A stretch of DNA of 64,000 nucleotides from Channa striata (GCA_033026295.1 CM065172.1:13573165-13637164); one strand, 5' to 3'. Numbered from the stretch's first letter, positions 36,187 through 50,117 are shown. Notes: a model not told the origin generated them from the letters alone. A program made the numbers and translations.

Positions 36187-39100
36187 TCATAGACACTGGT
36201 GTAATGTTCGTGTACTGGTACAGTTCAAGCAACTGACATGACAACACCAGTGGAAGGTGCAGTGGCAACGTTCAGTCACGCTCTCCGTCCGGGTCTTAAA
36301 CCCACGTCCACAGCACAGCAGTTCACATCCATCCAGGCCGGGGGAAGAGCTGTTGCATGTTCTTCCAGTAGTTCCCAAAGTGCCAGTTTTGCCATTGTAG
36401 GAACAGAAGTTTGGTGATTTCTCAAAATAGACCAGGTCCATTGCAGAGGGAGGTTTGTGAGCTGGGTTTTCAGGCTCCAGATGTCGAGGGTCGGCTCGGT
36501 GAGAGGCACGGTTGCTTCCCTTATTGGCATACACAACCCTGGATGCACCATCGAACCGGTCCTTAAGGAAGTCTCCCACTGTACGAAAGCTGGGCAGGCG
36601 CATCCAACAGGTGCGCACTGTACAGGAGCCTGACATCCCATGGCACTTACACTCTTGACGCATCTCAGATGATACAGTCTGTAAAAGGAGTACCAAAGAC
36701 TAGTGATCAGTAAAGGTTAAAAATCACAAAAACATATGAAGCATTGTGTTTTTGTGTATTAAGTTGTTACCATTCTGCCAGCTTCATTATTGTGTAAGTT
36801 GGTAAGATATCGCAGATCCCTGCCCCGCTCACTGGAGTCCACAAACTCACGGCTGAACATCCGTCCAAAGTCCACATTGTCACTGCAGCCCCCCCAGTGC
36901 CAGTCTGGCCCTCCAGGACCTCGGCGGCGATAATCACATGTGCACGACTCAATGGCCCCCTCAGAGCAGGAGCGAGCCACAGCATGGGTCACCCCTGCGC
37001 TGGTAATGGCAAATACAAATGCTGTCTCTCGGCAACCTGAAGAAACAACATCAAAACTTCCCATCAGAACTTGGTCCAGCTTTTTAAACGTGGATTCGCC
37101 AATTTTAGGCCTTAAATTGTAAAACAGACAAAACAGACATAGCCATGTAAGGAGATTCCATTACATCCTCCCCAAAATTGGCCAAATATTGCCTGGTGAG
37201 AAAGACAAGAGACTCACCACGATTGACAATTTTGCCAAAAATTGCAGGGCTATGGGTGGTCGGGCAGTTCCAGCGGCGGTTGCGGAACTGCCACTTGCAC
37301 TCCTTTATGGCAGTGTGCAGCCCAGCGGCAATGGCGTGCAAGATGCCAGGATTCTGCCGAATCAGCCGGCGCTGGCGTCGACTCAGTAAGGCCAGGCTTG
37401 GATCCAGGACCAACTGCACGTTCTTGGAATTGGTAAGGAGGTTGGATGAGGAGGCCACATTGACAATACCCCTGGCACAGCATAAGGACAAGGAAAATAG
37501 GAGTCAAGAAGCTGGCTGTTAGTTCTGCAGCTCTTTCAGTGACCCTCTAAACTCCTAAACTGATGTGTCTTGGCATCTTGAAAGTGTTGTGCCTTTAGGA
37601 TTACAGTTTTCATTATGTACTTCAATAATAAACAGTGATGCTGTTCCAGGACTCTAAGGAGACAGTAAGTCTCTGAGTGAGGCAGGTTTCTGGCTTGGCA
37701 AATAAATAACAATTGTATTATTTTCTTTGTGAACCACATAAATTATTTGAAACTGATACAAATAAATATAAAGAATATATAACCACATTCTTAAGTAAAC
37801 TTTTTAGCATTAGTCATGCACAGATCAGAACAAAGACAGTATCACACAGTGGACTCTGTTATTGGCCAGTTTAACATTAGTTCTAAGGTTTGTGTTCTTT
37901 TTCTCCTTTCTCATAAACCAAATGCTGAAAAGAGTGAGCTACACTGTGTGGCCTTATGGTGAGAGAGTAGGTCCAGTCCTATCTTCAAATATTTACATTA
38001 TGTCAGTGCCTCCAATCAAACGACAGGCCTACATATCATTGCGTGATGTAAGTGTAAAAAAGTAAAATCTTAATATCAATAGCTAAATTGATGTTCTAGT
38101 CTTGTTTTTTTTTTTTTTTAATATTTGGGGTTTGTAATCTATCTATATCTGTCCCTTAATATGACATCTGTGCTTCTGTAGTTTTCTACAAATTTTGGAT
38201 TATGCCTTTATTGTGGTGGTCAGTGTTTGTGGTCAGAGATTGTTACAGCGCACAGGGGTGTGTATTTTTCTTCTTTATCCGCTGGCGTTTTTGTGAGACT
38301 TGTGTGTCAACATTTTTTGATGCATGTGCAGTGTCATGTCTGTGTCTCCGGTGATATTCGGAAAAGAGGCCGAGTCATTTTTTTGTTGTTGTTGTTTTCT
38401 TGGATTTCAAGCGATATTTTAAATATTTGAAAATGCACTGACGCTGTGCGCAAATACTGTCTATTTGATGATACCGCAAAAATGACAAAATCTTTCGTTA
38501 CATCGTTCCCTCAACAAACCCAACCCACAGTTTATGGATTTTCAAACATGCAGGGCAACATTCCCACTGACGCAACTATCCGGATATAGTTTTATTTTTT
38601 ATTACACTAAATTCTGTGCACGCGGATGGTTTGGTTTTAGGTCACTTAATGGTTGTACAGTATTTGATCAATACGGCCCTGGAATATTTTGTCGTACGGA
38701 ATTCCTCTATAATTTAAAACGAAATTTAATTTTTTCAACATTGGACTGAAAATGTTGCCTGGTGTTAAAACCTACAGAGTCCAAATTACAGAGAAAAATG
38801 ATCGAAAGAGTAAACCAAAAAAATCTACCGCAAACAAATGATAAACTTATTATAACACGTGCAATTTGTTTAAATTTAAATCGTATGCTGTAGCAAATCT
38901 AAGTGAAATGCCAAAAGAAATTTAAATTCTTCACAAATGACAGCCAAAACTCCCACATGGTTCAGTGTCATGCGGTTTAACAGAGGCTGTTAACGGTGCC
39001 AAAACTAACACATCATTCCGTGCGTTCAGCCTGGAACCCGGTAGCCCAGTAAGAGGGTCTGTCCCCGTTCAAGTGAGACTTCCAGTCGCAGGACGCTGAT

Positions 39101-39249
39101 GGATGGCGGCAGGCAAAGACCACAACATGCAGCGTGCAGTGAACTCACCACCACCGGCCGCTGTTGTTGACGGCCCCTGTGCCTGAGAGCGAGGACACCA
39201 GCAGGATGCAAGCGGCTTTCACCCCCAGCAGCAGCGCCAGACTCCTCAT
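36187..39249 (-). CDS. wnt1: Secreted signalling protein Wnt-1
   Basis: Four coding exons on the minus strand: 39249-39149, 37471-37218, 37036-36771 and 36678-36187, all GT-AG. They total 370 aa, the same length as human WNT1. A hydrophobic signal peptide (MRSLALLLGVKAACILLVSS) starts the protein. The Wnt core follows, with the family signature ECKCHGMSGSCTVRTCW. Its Ser at about residue 223 is the site palmitoleoylated by Porcupine and needed for Frizzled binding. The Cys-rich C-terminus (RCHCTFHWCCHVSC...HQCL) ends as in Wnt1 orthologues. Blocks such as NNSGRWWGIVNVASS and LVYFEKSPNFC are typical of Wnt1 rather than other Wnts. In vertebrates it patterns the midbrain-hindbrain boundary and dorsal neural tube through beta-catenin. 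It is divergently arranged with wnt10b. Confidence 0.97.
37472..39148 (-). other. wnt1 intron 1
   Basis: The first intron of wnt1, AT-rich, with a 14-base T run near 38106-38119. No further exon or known repeat was recognised. Confidence 0.6.
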
Positions 39250-39369
39250 CGTGTCTTCAGGTCAAACGTGGGGAGGAAAAAAAAAATCACATTTCATATC
39301 TGTGACGGGTACAACGCTCCACCTCTAAAATGACAATCTTTAAATTTATTGAAAAATAGACAGTTTCAA

Positions 39370-39388
39370 ACACACACACACACACACA
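39370..39388. repeat. (AC)n microsatellite
   Basis: A short alternating A/C tract on the plus strand, 120-140 nt upstream of the wnt1 ATG and probably in its 5' leader. Confidence 0.9.
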
Positions 39389-39601
39389 GTGCACGTTTTT
39401 TTTTTCGTCATCTTTGCAGTATCACAACAACATTTATTGTAATTGCATCTTCAATTAGGATCAAAGGTGGACAGATACTCACCACTCCAGCGTCCACTGA
39501 GTGGGGCTTGAAAGGTGAGAGAAGCCGGCGGCCCTAATTGACTTGAGCGGATCTTGAATGGAGACAGGTTGTTAAATGATGTGAAGTGTCCGGGCAGGAT
39601 G

Positions 39602-39604
<3 letters not shown>

Positions 39605-39634
<30 letters not shown>
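39605..39634. repeat. (CTG)10 trinucleotide repeat, read (CAG)10 in the wnt1 direction
   Basis: Ten uninterrupted CTG units on the plus strand, about 360 nt upstream of the wnt1 ATG. It probably lies in the wnt1 leader or proximal promoter. No supported reading frame crosses it as coding sequence. Confidence 0.9.
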
Positions 39635-39635
<1 letters not shown>

Positions 39636-40689
39636 CCTCTTCACTCTGTCTCTCTCAGTGATGCTCTGCACGGCGCATTGAACGCGTGGGACAGTCCCGA
39701 AGACTTGATCCCCTCGGTGACTGATAGGCGACACATTCTTCTCTTATTGAGCACTACGAGGGGAATAAAAAGGGGATTTGGTGCTCTCATCTCCCTCTGT
39801 TTTTTTTTTTTTTTCTCGGAGGCTTTTCAATAGGATTGGAGGGAGGGATAGTTAATGCTCTTCGTAGGGCGCAACATGAATAAGGAAACACAACTGGGCA
39901 GAGAGGAGAAAGGAGGAGGAAAGTAGGGCAATCCACAGAATCTCCCAGTCGTCACAGAATCGATTCCCTGTGAGTGTTGTCCCACCGGCCACACGCTCGC
40001 GTCCGCATCCAGAGCGGGCGGAAAGGAGAAGCTGAACCTGGAGCAGTGGTGGGATGTTACAGATGCCGTGGCCGCTCCGCCGCTGCTCGGTGTCACGGCG
40101 GAATATGAGCCGTATCCAAACTGCCCTGCTTACCCGGTGGTTGGATTAGCCTACTCCCTAACCGCATCTCCTCCTCCTTTCTGGAAACCCGCTCTTAAAA
40201 TGTGCAGTGACTAAGGATGTTTCTGTGTTTTTCGTTCCGTTTTAGTTCCTTACTTACTTACATGATAATATTGCTGAAATGGGACTTGTGTGAGAAAGCC
40301 TTAATCTGTCTAAGTAAAAATAAACGTTAGGCCCAACGGACAAAACAATTATCATCGGTCTTTGTATGACATCAGTCTCATCTTCATGGGAATCAAAGAA
40401 GTAGTAATATCCTGTAAGTCACACTGCCTGCTGAGCTACTTAAATATTTTTCGACGTGAAATACTGTTTCCAATCACAAATTTGATTCATGATAAAGCAG
40501 GAAAGAGGGGGAAGAGTAAGAATTAAAACCATTCCAAACATCTGGCCTGCAGACCTCCCTCGACGCACATGTAACCCAGTGTAATCACAGCTTGTGCCAC
40601 TTTGTGGCATCTCCATCTGAGCCCAGACTATAGGAGCAAACTTCAGTTTCCCCAAACATCCCCACGTTGGTTCATATTGAATGTTTTAA

Positions 40690-41070
40690 TATGTGACATT
40701 TATCTGCCAATTTGCATATTCTGCATTAGTCACTTGCAGCGGTTGTAGGCTGAATAATCTCTCTCTCTCTCTCTTTCCCTCAGATGACAGTAAAAGGAAG
40801 TGGGCTTTTGTAAAGAGGCTTTAATGGCAGCCATCCTACGTATACTCCAGCTTTATATGAAGGTGCTCAAACGGGTTTCCTGGAGCAGTCATGCGACACA
40901 GAGCAGATTAGGGCTTCAATCCGGATAAAGGGGGCCTTTTATATACAAATCAACTTTAAATCACTTTTAAGCCACTTAGATATACACGCCAAGGCAGAAT
41001 GCTAATGCACTTTTCATTGCTGCAGCTTATGGAATGGGAAGGAGTTCAGATGAATTGGTGTCACTAAGCA
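40690..41070. promoter_or_regulatory. Candidate conserved non-coding element between wnt1 and wnt10b
   Basis: A complex, repeat-free segment apart from a (CT)n run at about 40759-40775. It contains AGATTAGGGCTTCAATCCGG (around 40906-40925, with two K50-homeodomain-like cores), a CAACTTTAAA stretch, and GGAATGGG-type TEAD-like sequence near 41032. Function is inferred only from position and density of motifs. Confidence 0.25.
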
Positions 41071-42335
41071 AACCGTGTTTGAGGGGGGTTTTAACTTAAT
41101 TTGATGAAAGTAGCCCCCATCTTTTCAAATGTTTTGGTTTAAATTCTACTCGAGAAAACATTTTTATTTGTTAAAGAATTGTCTGTCAAATAATTAGATA
41201 AGTGTGTAATTGGCCTGTTGTTTGTTCTCGTTAATTTTAATGATCAAAATCAAAATGCTGATTGATTCAATAATAATACATGTCAGCGCAGTAGACTTGG
41301 GTCTCACAGGCCCAGCGACTGCTGAGCATAAAAGAACATTTTGAATAGATCATTGAGATGCTAGTAATTATTATGCACAAAATGTTTCTCTAAAGTCAGG
41401 AAGTTGAATCTTGCTCATCACATACTACTTTTAACGAATACACAGTTTTTTGCATTTAGATATTTGTCTGAGAACATAATGCTATAAATAATAACAAAAA
41501 CTGTCACCCCCTTAATTTACGCATATAATTTTATGCTCTGAAATAAAGACTTTGGTGTGACAAAGTGAAGTTGTTTCAGACACAACAATGAAGAACAGCC
41601 GCTCTGATGGAAGTGGGAGGAAGGGGGACCACATGACCAAAACCAGTATTGTTGGAGGGTCTGTTAGCGGAGCCGCCTGCCTGCTGCTGCTGCTGCTGCC
41701 TCCCTGTCGTACAGTGAAACCCCCCATTCATCATTTAACTCACCCTTTATGAACAAAAAAATTATTTGACTTTCCATATCTCATTCTAGTGAGATGCTGT
41801 TTGTTACTCCTCCTAAAAAAAACTAAACAAAAACAACAACAACATTAACAACAACCCCCTTCCCAAAAAATCAACCACAGACCCACCAAAAAAAAAAATA
41901 TGTGTGGCCCCTAAACACATACATATGTTTGTATTAGTATTGCGTATTTTAGAGAGCGATGCCTTTACAAATTTAAAATAGTTTTTTTTGAAAAATTGCA
42001 TCTCTGCGTGAAGGTGTGGAGATGTAATTTCACGCTTGAACGAACGATGACATGCTCAGAAAACATAAACCAAAAATGATCAACTGGTGATCCGACTTTC
42101 ATATTGGCCAATATTTTGCAAACAGCCGCCTGTAGAGGCATCTCCTCCCCTCCCCTCCTCCTGTCCCCCTCCCGCTCACTGTCGCCCCCGAGCCCTCTGT
42201 TCTCCGTCTTCACTCTTCGGTCTTCGGTTTGCCGCCGCATCGATAATCCTCCACTCTGCTGCTTTTTCTTATTCTTATTCCAGGCGAGAATATTACGAGT
42301 GTTTTAATGTCACGTCGCGAAAGACTTTTAACGAA

Positions 42336-44421
42336 ATGGAGCCATCCAACCAACTCCGTTGGGACCAATTCCTGATTCTAGCAGCAACACTTATGTCACC
42401 TGCGATAACGTAAGTGCACTTGAGCTCCAGGAGAGCTGATGTTCTACATGGGGATTCGTGAAGAGTTAGACACGTTACGATGGAAATACTTAAACACGTT
42501 TTTAAGGAGTCAAAGCCGAAGCATCAGTCGCAGATTTCACGGAATTGTGTAGTAAAAAAAAATCGTGTTTTTTCATAAATCTGAATTATTTCATAAACAT
42601 GTAAATCCAACTACTGTCATTCCTCCATAAGATGAATTTGGTAGTTTACATTCTCCCTTAGGGACCGCGCAGCCTAATCAGTAGAAACACAAATTGATTG
42701 TAATTGATTAACACATTTTATTGGGCTTTCAGAGAAACAACAAGGAATGAGGGAAAGTCTGTAGTCTAGACATCCTAAATATTTACTGCTTTTGTATTTT
42801 ATGTATTTTTTTTTTACTTCCCCACATCCACTTATTGTTGTGGATTTGACTAATGAACTCCTTCCCAGCAATGACCACCCGAGCTTCTCTCTCTCCCTGT
42901 CTGTCTGTCCGTCTGTCTGTGTCTCTGAAGGGTGCTGTGTAATGACATACTCAGCCTGAAGGTGGCAGGAGATCCAGTGCTGACCCCGAACTCTGTGTGC
43001 CTGAGGCTGGCAGGCCTCAGCAAACGTCAAATGCGGATGTGTGTGCGGAGCCCCGACGTGACGGCCTCTGCGCTACAGGGCATCCAGGTGGCCATCCACG
43101 AGTGCCAGCACCAGTTACGGGACCAGCGCTGGAACTGCTCCTCGCTGGAGGTTCTTGGCAGGCTGCCCCATCACAACACCATCCTCAACAGGGGTGAGAG
43201 TCTGAGGCAAGCTTATGGTGACCAAAGTGTGACCTGGGGTTTATGCGAGAAAGATGTAGAAATGAGAGTAGAGATTATTCTGTGCTGCACAGTTTATTAT
43301 TTTCAGCTCTCTCAACGTATGTGCTGCCAGGTTTTCGTGAGAGTGCCTTTTCCCTGGCCTTGTTGGCAGCGGGTGTGGCTCACTCTGTGGCCTCAGCCTG
43401 CAGCATGGGCAAGCTGCGGGGATGCGGCTGTGAGGCCAAACGTCGCCAGGACGATGACAAGATCCGGCTGAAACTCACACAGCTGCAGCTGCAGACCCTG
43501 CAGAAGGGTGGGGTAGGCATTGGCATGGCCCGGTCATTGCCCTCAGAGTTAAACGGTGGCCATGGTGACACGCCAGCCAACCTGGACTCCAACTATCCCT
43601 CTGGCCTGCTCAAGCCTTCACCAGATGAGTTGAGCTCCATGCAGGACACCTGGGAGTGGGGAGGCTGCAGCCACGATGTGCGCTTTGGAGACCGTTTCTC
43701 CAGGGACTGGCTCGACTCCCGTGGGTCTCCAAGAGATATCCACGCACGCATGAGGATGCATAATAATCGGGTGGGAAGACAGGTGAATGATGTGCTTAGC
43801 AACTGCATTCTCAGTAGGAACGTAGAGCACCGTACCTTTTCATTGACACATTTCATCATTAGGGACATTGCTGCATTTCAATGTTTACTTGAAATAACTG
43901 CCTTTATTTTCCCTACACAGATTGTGACTGACAACATGAAGAGGAAGTGCAAATGTCATGGCACGTCAGGGAGCTGTCAGTTTAAGACCTGCTGGCATGT
44001 GTCTCCCGAGTTCAGGCTTGTGGGCTCTTTACTCAAAGAAAAGTTTCTCTCGGCCATCTTTGTTAACTCCCAGAACAAGAACAATGGCGTCTTCAACCCT
44101 CGAACAGGAAACAGTGCCAGCGGGAGTGCAAGGGTACTCAATGGAGGTCGCCGTCGAAGCGTGTCCCGAGAACTGGTGTACTTTGAGAAGTCTCCCGATT
44201 TCTGTGAGCGTGACCCCTCGGTAGACTCTCCAGGTACACAAGGACGCATCTGCAACAAGACCAGCCAAAGCACAGACAGCTGCAGCTCACTGTGCTGTGG
44301 CCGCGGACACAATATCCTGAAACAGACTCGCAGCGAGCGTTGCAATTGTCGATTTCACTGGTGTTGCTATGTGCTGTGTGAGGAGTGTCGCCTCACAGAG
44401 TGGGTCAATGTGTGTAAATAG
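42336..44421 (+). CDS. wnt10b: Secreted signalling protein Wnt-10b
   Basis: Four coding exons: 42336-42409, 42931-43193, 43331-43782 and 43921-44421. All are GT-AG and in phase, giving 429 aa (human WNT10B is 389). The N-terminus carries a hydrophobic secretory segment (FLILAATLMSPAIT). Wnt10-type blocks follow: LSKRQMRMCVRSPDVTASAL, HECQHQLRDQRWNCS and CKCHGTSGSCQFKTCW, with the acylated Ser at about residue 279. The protein ends in TEWVNVCK, as Wnt10 proteins do. The extra length is mainly in the linker before the DTWEWGGC block (about residues 155-200), where Wnt10 proteins are variable. Intron 3 (43783-43920) is 138 nt with no in-frame stop, so its retention would insert 46 residues. Wnt10b acts through Frizzled/LRP, with roles in fin, bone and skin development. 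It is divergent from wnt1. Confidence 0.95.
42895..42928. repeat. (CTGT)n-like pyrimidine-rich tract at a wnt10b intron end
   Basis: Imperfect CTGT/CCGT repeats make up the polypyrimidine tract directly before the wnt10b exon 2 acceptor (AG at 42929-42930). Length change here could alter splice-site strength. Confidence 0.7.
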
Positions 44422-47400
44422 ATTCCAGCCACAGTCCCAGTTGCCTTTAGCCATGCAGGATTCAAGATGGCAAACCTGTCCCTGCACACACTCCTGCTGT
44501 TCAAGTGTCGGTTCTGCTCCTTGTGTAGCTCTTCCTTAGAATCTGTTTGTCCCTGTTTCTTTTTTTTTTCTTTTTTTTTGGCATATCATCTGGAATCTAT
44601 TTTCTTTTTGTAGCCGCTGTTGTTCTCAAAATGCCAAGTCAGAGATTGAGGAGGTGACTCACGCCATTTGTCTTGCCGTGGTTTGTTTAGACGCTGCCCT
44701 CTCGGCCGTGAAAATGGCCTATTCCCCATATTTCATAACTAACAAAACGAAGATGAGCTACAGGAAAAAGGTGTTTCTGTTTCAATGTAGATATGCTGAC
44801 TCATTTCACTGTACAGTAGCTGTGTATTTTAATGCATACATGTATATTTGTAAATGTTTTAATATTAATATTATTATTGTATTGGAGCCTGTCCTTTTTG
44901 TTTTTAATTAATAACAGCCTGATGCTGGTTGTGAGGATTAGCACGATGAACCCGTGCTGTGGGACAGTCTGATTGCAATTTTTCTATGTATTACTGAGCT
45001 CGTCTAATGACCTCCGAGATATTTACTCAATTTGTATATATTGCACCTGTGACTAAGACGGATCAGGAATAGTTATTTGAGAGCCAGTCACAAAAGCTTT
45101 CTAAGGTTTTTCGAATGGAAGAAGACACAATGGAGGACTCCGTTGTCAGCTTTTGAATGACGGATACAATGACGAGAACGAAAGCACATGCAGGACTTTA
45201 AAAAGTTTATTGAAGCTCGTATACTTGTAGAAGTCAAGATTGGGAAGCTGATAAGTCAGTTTATGAAACAATCAGTGCTTTGTGTAGTTACGCCAAACAT
45301 GACAATATTCACATTTTTTCATACCACTGTAACAATAACAATTAATTTGTGAGTGCTCACTAGTTGTCATGTTTTTTAATGATATATCAATATAATGACA
45401 GACATATGCTCAATCTTGATATAACTGTGTTGTGATGTGTGTGACTTTCCCTATGAAATCATGACTGAGCTCTTACCATTCCCCGTTTCTTTTTTTCATC
45501 AGTTTGAGCACTGCTTAGATTCTTCCCACATGTAGTGCATGTCAAAGTGAGAGATGGTCCTGCTTTAGTCTTGAACTGATGCTGAAGTGTGTGTGTGTGT
45601 GTGTGTGTGTCTGTTGCTGTGTAAATGGGTAAGCCCTGTGCACTGCACATTTGGGAGGTGAGAGCCTTTTTTAAGGGCACTTCATGCTGAGAGAAGGACT
45701 TTTTATGGCTGCAGGATATTGTTTCCTTAAAGTATGACTTTTATTACTGGAGAGAAGCATCAAGAGAGCAGAGAGTGGGGGTGATTATACCAGTCTTTGC
45801 TGTGTGAGCATTTGAGAGGATCATCTGTCCAGAGTTCATAGCCAAGGAGGGGACTTAGTGAACCACGTGCCGCTGAGGCGCAGTGTCCATGTTACCTGGG
45901 AGACCGACCACACAAACATAAACACACATGTTTATGTACATAGATATATACATAGACATACTACGGGCATTGATGCACAATCGAAAACCTAAATGCTGGT
46001 TCACACACGTGAACTGTCACAACTCCTGGTGACATGAGTGATTTGCATCCCCATTCTAGTTACACTGCAGATTTAGTGAAGCACTGATGTCAGCACCTGA
46101 CTGGATTTACGATAGCAGCATTTCTGCATATCTTGGTTTGATCCAAACTGTCTACATGTGCAGTCTACTGGGAAGACATGTTCTGTCACACAGGGTTGAA
46201 TGCCAATTACGTCTAGTTTGTATGGATTTAGGGAAATATCCCTGGACTGTGCTAGCAGCTGAACCGACTGCTCTGTTTGACATTTAGGGAGGGAACAAAA
46301 TGGAAACAGCAACCTGTATGGAATGATAAAGGACAGGATTTCTGGTTTGCATTTCTTCATTCCTTTATCATTTCACCCTGAAGCTGCAGCAAAAGGGAAT
46401 TTCCTGTCACTGTTTCTCCCATGTGTGAGACAGAGGTTGGTGGACAGCCTGGGATTGCTTTGCTTCCCTCTCTGCGCTGCTTGCCTCTCTTTCCCATTCT
46501 CCCCCTCATCGCTTAAGACACGGACACATGCGTAGCAACACATTGACTGCCCCCCGAGTAATGACAACCAGACTGGGCCGAAATTAAAGAGAGGGAGGCA
46601 CAGAGAGGATGTTAGGAGAGATAAAAGTTGCCCACTTTGATTGACAGGATGATTATATGTATAAAGTAAGGCGATTTAGTGTGTTTAGTTGGATATAAAG
46701 ATAGAGAGAAAGATCTTTGCTGTACTTCAGCAGAGATGCAGAAGCTAAGGACAAATGGGATATGAAGAAGGGGGTGAATAAAGTGTACTCTGTATAAATA
46801 CATGCCTCAAAACATCTGCTTCTCAACTCCCCTTTCATTTTTGATGTGGGACAGGCAGAGAAGGAGAGCGGGAGAGAAAACACACGGAGCCCAGAAGATC
46901 AAAGCCCCTGCCCTAAACGCACAGGCCCTCATTAGTTCAGCTAGCAGAACCAACGAGACTTGTGATTGTGTTTGCTGGGGTGCACGCTGGCAGACACTTC
47001 AGAGGAAAGGCTCCTTTAAGTCATAACTCCCCACCCCACCTCTCCTGCCACCACCCAGGCCTGCTGTAACCCCCTTGTAACCCTCGCTGCGCTCCCCGTG
47101 CACACAAACTCGGCACGCTTCCCCACCATCCACTCCACCCCGTAATCTGGTCTGCAGCTGCAAACATCTGCTCCCCTCTTTATTCCTCTGCCTTCACCAC
47201 TGAATTGATAAACACATCTATTACCGGACCACTGAGTGACATGCAACGGAGGAAGAGGGAGACAAATGTTGACTCACCTACGGCTTTGCAGGGCTGCTCT
47301 CGGGTGTGTCATTTCATCACACCCGGCTCCTTCTCAACACCACATCATCTTATCACACAGATTAACATTTTGAAAAGGTTTATTCTTAGGCGATATCCAC

Positions 47401-47800
47401 GATATCTGCATGTACAGTTAGTAACCTACTAGAATATTGATTCAATCTATTTTTTTGCCTCCTGTCACCTCATTAACTGGCACACTGCTGCCAGGAAGTA
47501 TCACTTGGCATCCTGTTACAGTCAGCCACTTACTTATTCATCGAGACCATTCCTGTTTTAATTATTCAGGCATGTTTGCCTGCAGACTCTCAGTTGGGTT
47601 TCATATTGGTTTAGTGCTCGGGCCCCTTTAACGGCACAAAAATAACATGTAATCATTTACATGGAGCCTGTTTGTCGGTGTCCTAACAGCTGTGGACTGT
47701 GTCGGTCGCTGACCAGGCTGATGCTGACGTGAACACACTGATTTGTCCCGCTTTCTACTGAAACGGTTCGGATTGCTTCGGGCCTCCGGCAGCGCTCCCC
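44422..47800 (+). other. wnt10b 3' UTR and intergenic region
   Basis: No further coding exon was recognised. The first part (to about 45000) is likely wnt10b 3' UTR, with T-rich runs at 44560-44580. No clear AATAAA was found close by, so the 3' end is open. A (GT)n tract lies at 45587-45610. The segment at 46850-47180 is somewhat GC-richer but shows no gene structure. Confidence 0.45.
45587..45610. repeat. (GT)n microsatellite
   Basis: Twelve uninterrupted GT units downstream of wnt10b. Confidence 0.9.
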
Positions 47801-47954
47801 GCTTCTGACGAGTCATCCGGGATGACGGACGGTCGCGGTGTTCTTCACAATCCAGCTACCGCGAGAACACGCAGCGTCGCAGCCGCGAGACATCGCGAGA
47901 CCACCATCCAGTCGTTTGCCCGAGTCCAGCTGGTGGCCTGCCTTCCGCCGACGG
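47800..47954 (+). promoter_or_regulatory. arf3 promoter and non-coding first exon
   Basis: A CpG-rich region begins here and runs to about 48400. It contains TCGCGAGA at 47893-47900, half of the palindromic TCTCGCGAGA promoter element, with two nearby CCGCGAGA variants (about 47860 and 47883). A consensus donor, GACGG|GTAAGT, places the exon end at 47954. The exon lacks a convincing coding frame and would splice to just upstream of the arf3 ATG. Confidence 0.55.
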
Positions 47955-49011
47955 GTAAGTGTGAATGAGATGCAAACGGTAAAAAATCATAAGGCGAACT
48001 GGAGCGTTACATGTGGCCGCAGCGTCATTGTCGCTGCTCTGACGCCCCGTGTCGCGTCTCGGTGAATGAGCCGCCGCTCGTCGACGACATCAGGCCGCCT
48101 GGCTTGTCGTGACTGTACGTGCGGCGGGGATTACGGCACAACCCGAGCCGGGGAGTATCTCCCCGGTGAAGGCGTTAGCTCACAGTGATAATCCCGGTGT
48201 GAGAGTTCGAACGCGGCGTCGTGTCTCTGCAGCATCAGCAGCAGCATCAGCATCATCAGCCTCCTGATTGATGTAACGCTCCACGGATGCGCGGCCGCTG
48301 CAGCTGAAACGGGCTTTTCCAGCAGCTCCCACCGCGCTGGGAATGAATGGACACGCAGCTATGGGGAGCAACAACTGCGGCCACAGTCGCTGAGGGGGTG
48401 ATCCCTCAAGAACAGACGGGTGTGGAGGCTTTCTTATCATTATTTCTGTTTGAAATACCCTCGTTCACGTCAAATGCACCTCGGTGATGCTTTAGTGTGG
48501 CTGCACAAGTTAACCGCCACCATAAGGAGCCACAGAAAAGTCCACATCAAACCTCTGGGCTCCAGGCTTTGTGCACCATACGTGCTCACGAGCTTGGGGT
48601 TATGTGTCATATAATGTGATCTGAATTGATTGGTACACTGACATTTATGTAACTGCCAGTAAACAGCATTAAAAGTGGTTTCTGTGCACCACATGAAAGC
48701 CGATCCACACAACAGAGATCCAGGATGACGTTTCCCCAGTGAGTTTTCAGGTCAGCTGCCTGCCGAGGTGTGAAGTCTGCCTTTACTGGCTTTCCTCCGA
48801 GTTGCCTTTAAGCTGTAATGAAGTGGTAATGTCGAGAGTTTCTCCTGTAGAGCTACTGTGTCTCACCGCATGTTTTGTTAGTGTGGTCTGGACTTTCTAA
48901 ATGCGGTTCACACTTTGTTTTGGCTGCTTTGTCGCTACGTATGGAAACTGGTCTTTTGGGTTCTGGGTGTGACAGTCCTGTTTTCGGTCAAGGTGAGAGC
49001 TGCTAGTCGTC
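47955..49011 (+). other. arf3 leader intron and remaining 5' leader
   Basis: Non-coding, CpG-rich at first. An acceptor such as GGTGTGACAG (ending at 48975) is a reasonable end for the intron, leaving about 36 nt of leader before the ATG. The exact acceptor is uncertain. Confidence 0.4.

Positions 49012-50117
<1,106 letters not shown>

Larger units (their letters stand above)
39250..42335. promoter_or_regulatory. Shared wnt1/wnt10b divergent intergenic region
   Basis: This is the only DNA between the two start codons, so both 5' leaders and core promoters must lie here. The wnt1 side (39250-40200) has CpG-rich segments and a CTG tract. The wnt10b side (about 42120-42335) has a C-rich segment with CCCCTCCC repeats and CpGs. 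The middle (40700-41070) looks like a candidate conserved element. No transcription start was fixed. Confidence 0.55.

Noticed and set aside
36276..36641. 121-codon minus-strand frame within wnt1 exon 4
   Set aside because: It is an alternative-frame shadow of the wnt1 coding sequence.
43977..44345. 122-codon minus-strand frame within wnt10b
   Set aside because: Antisense shadow of wnt10b exon 4.
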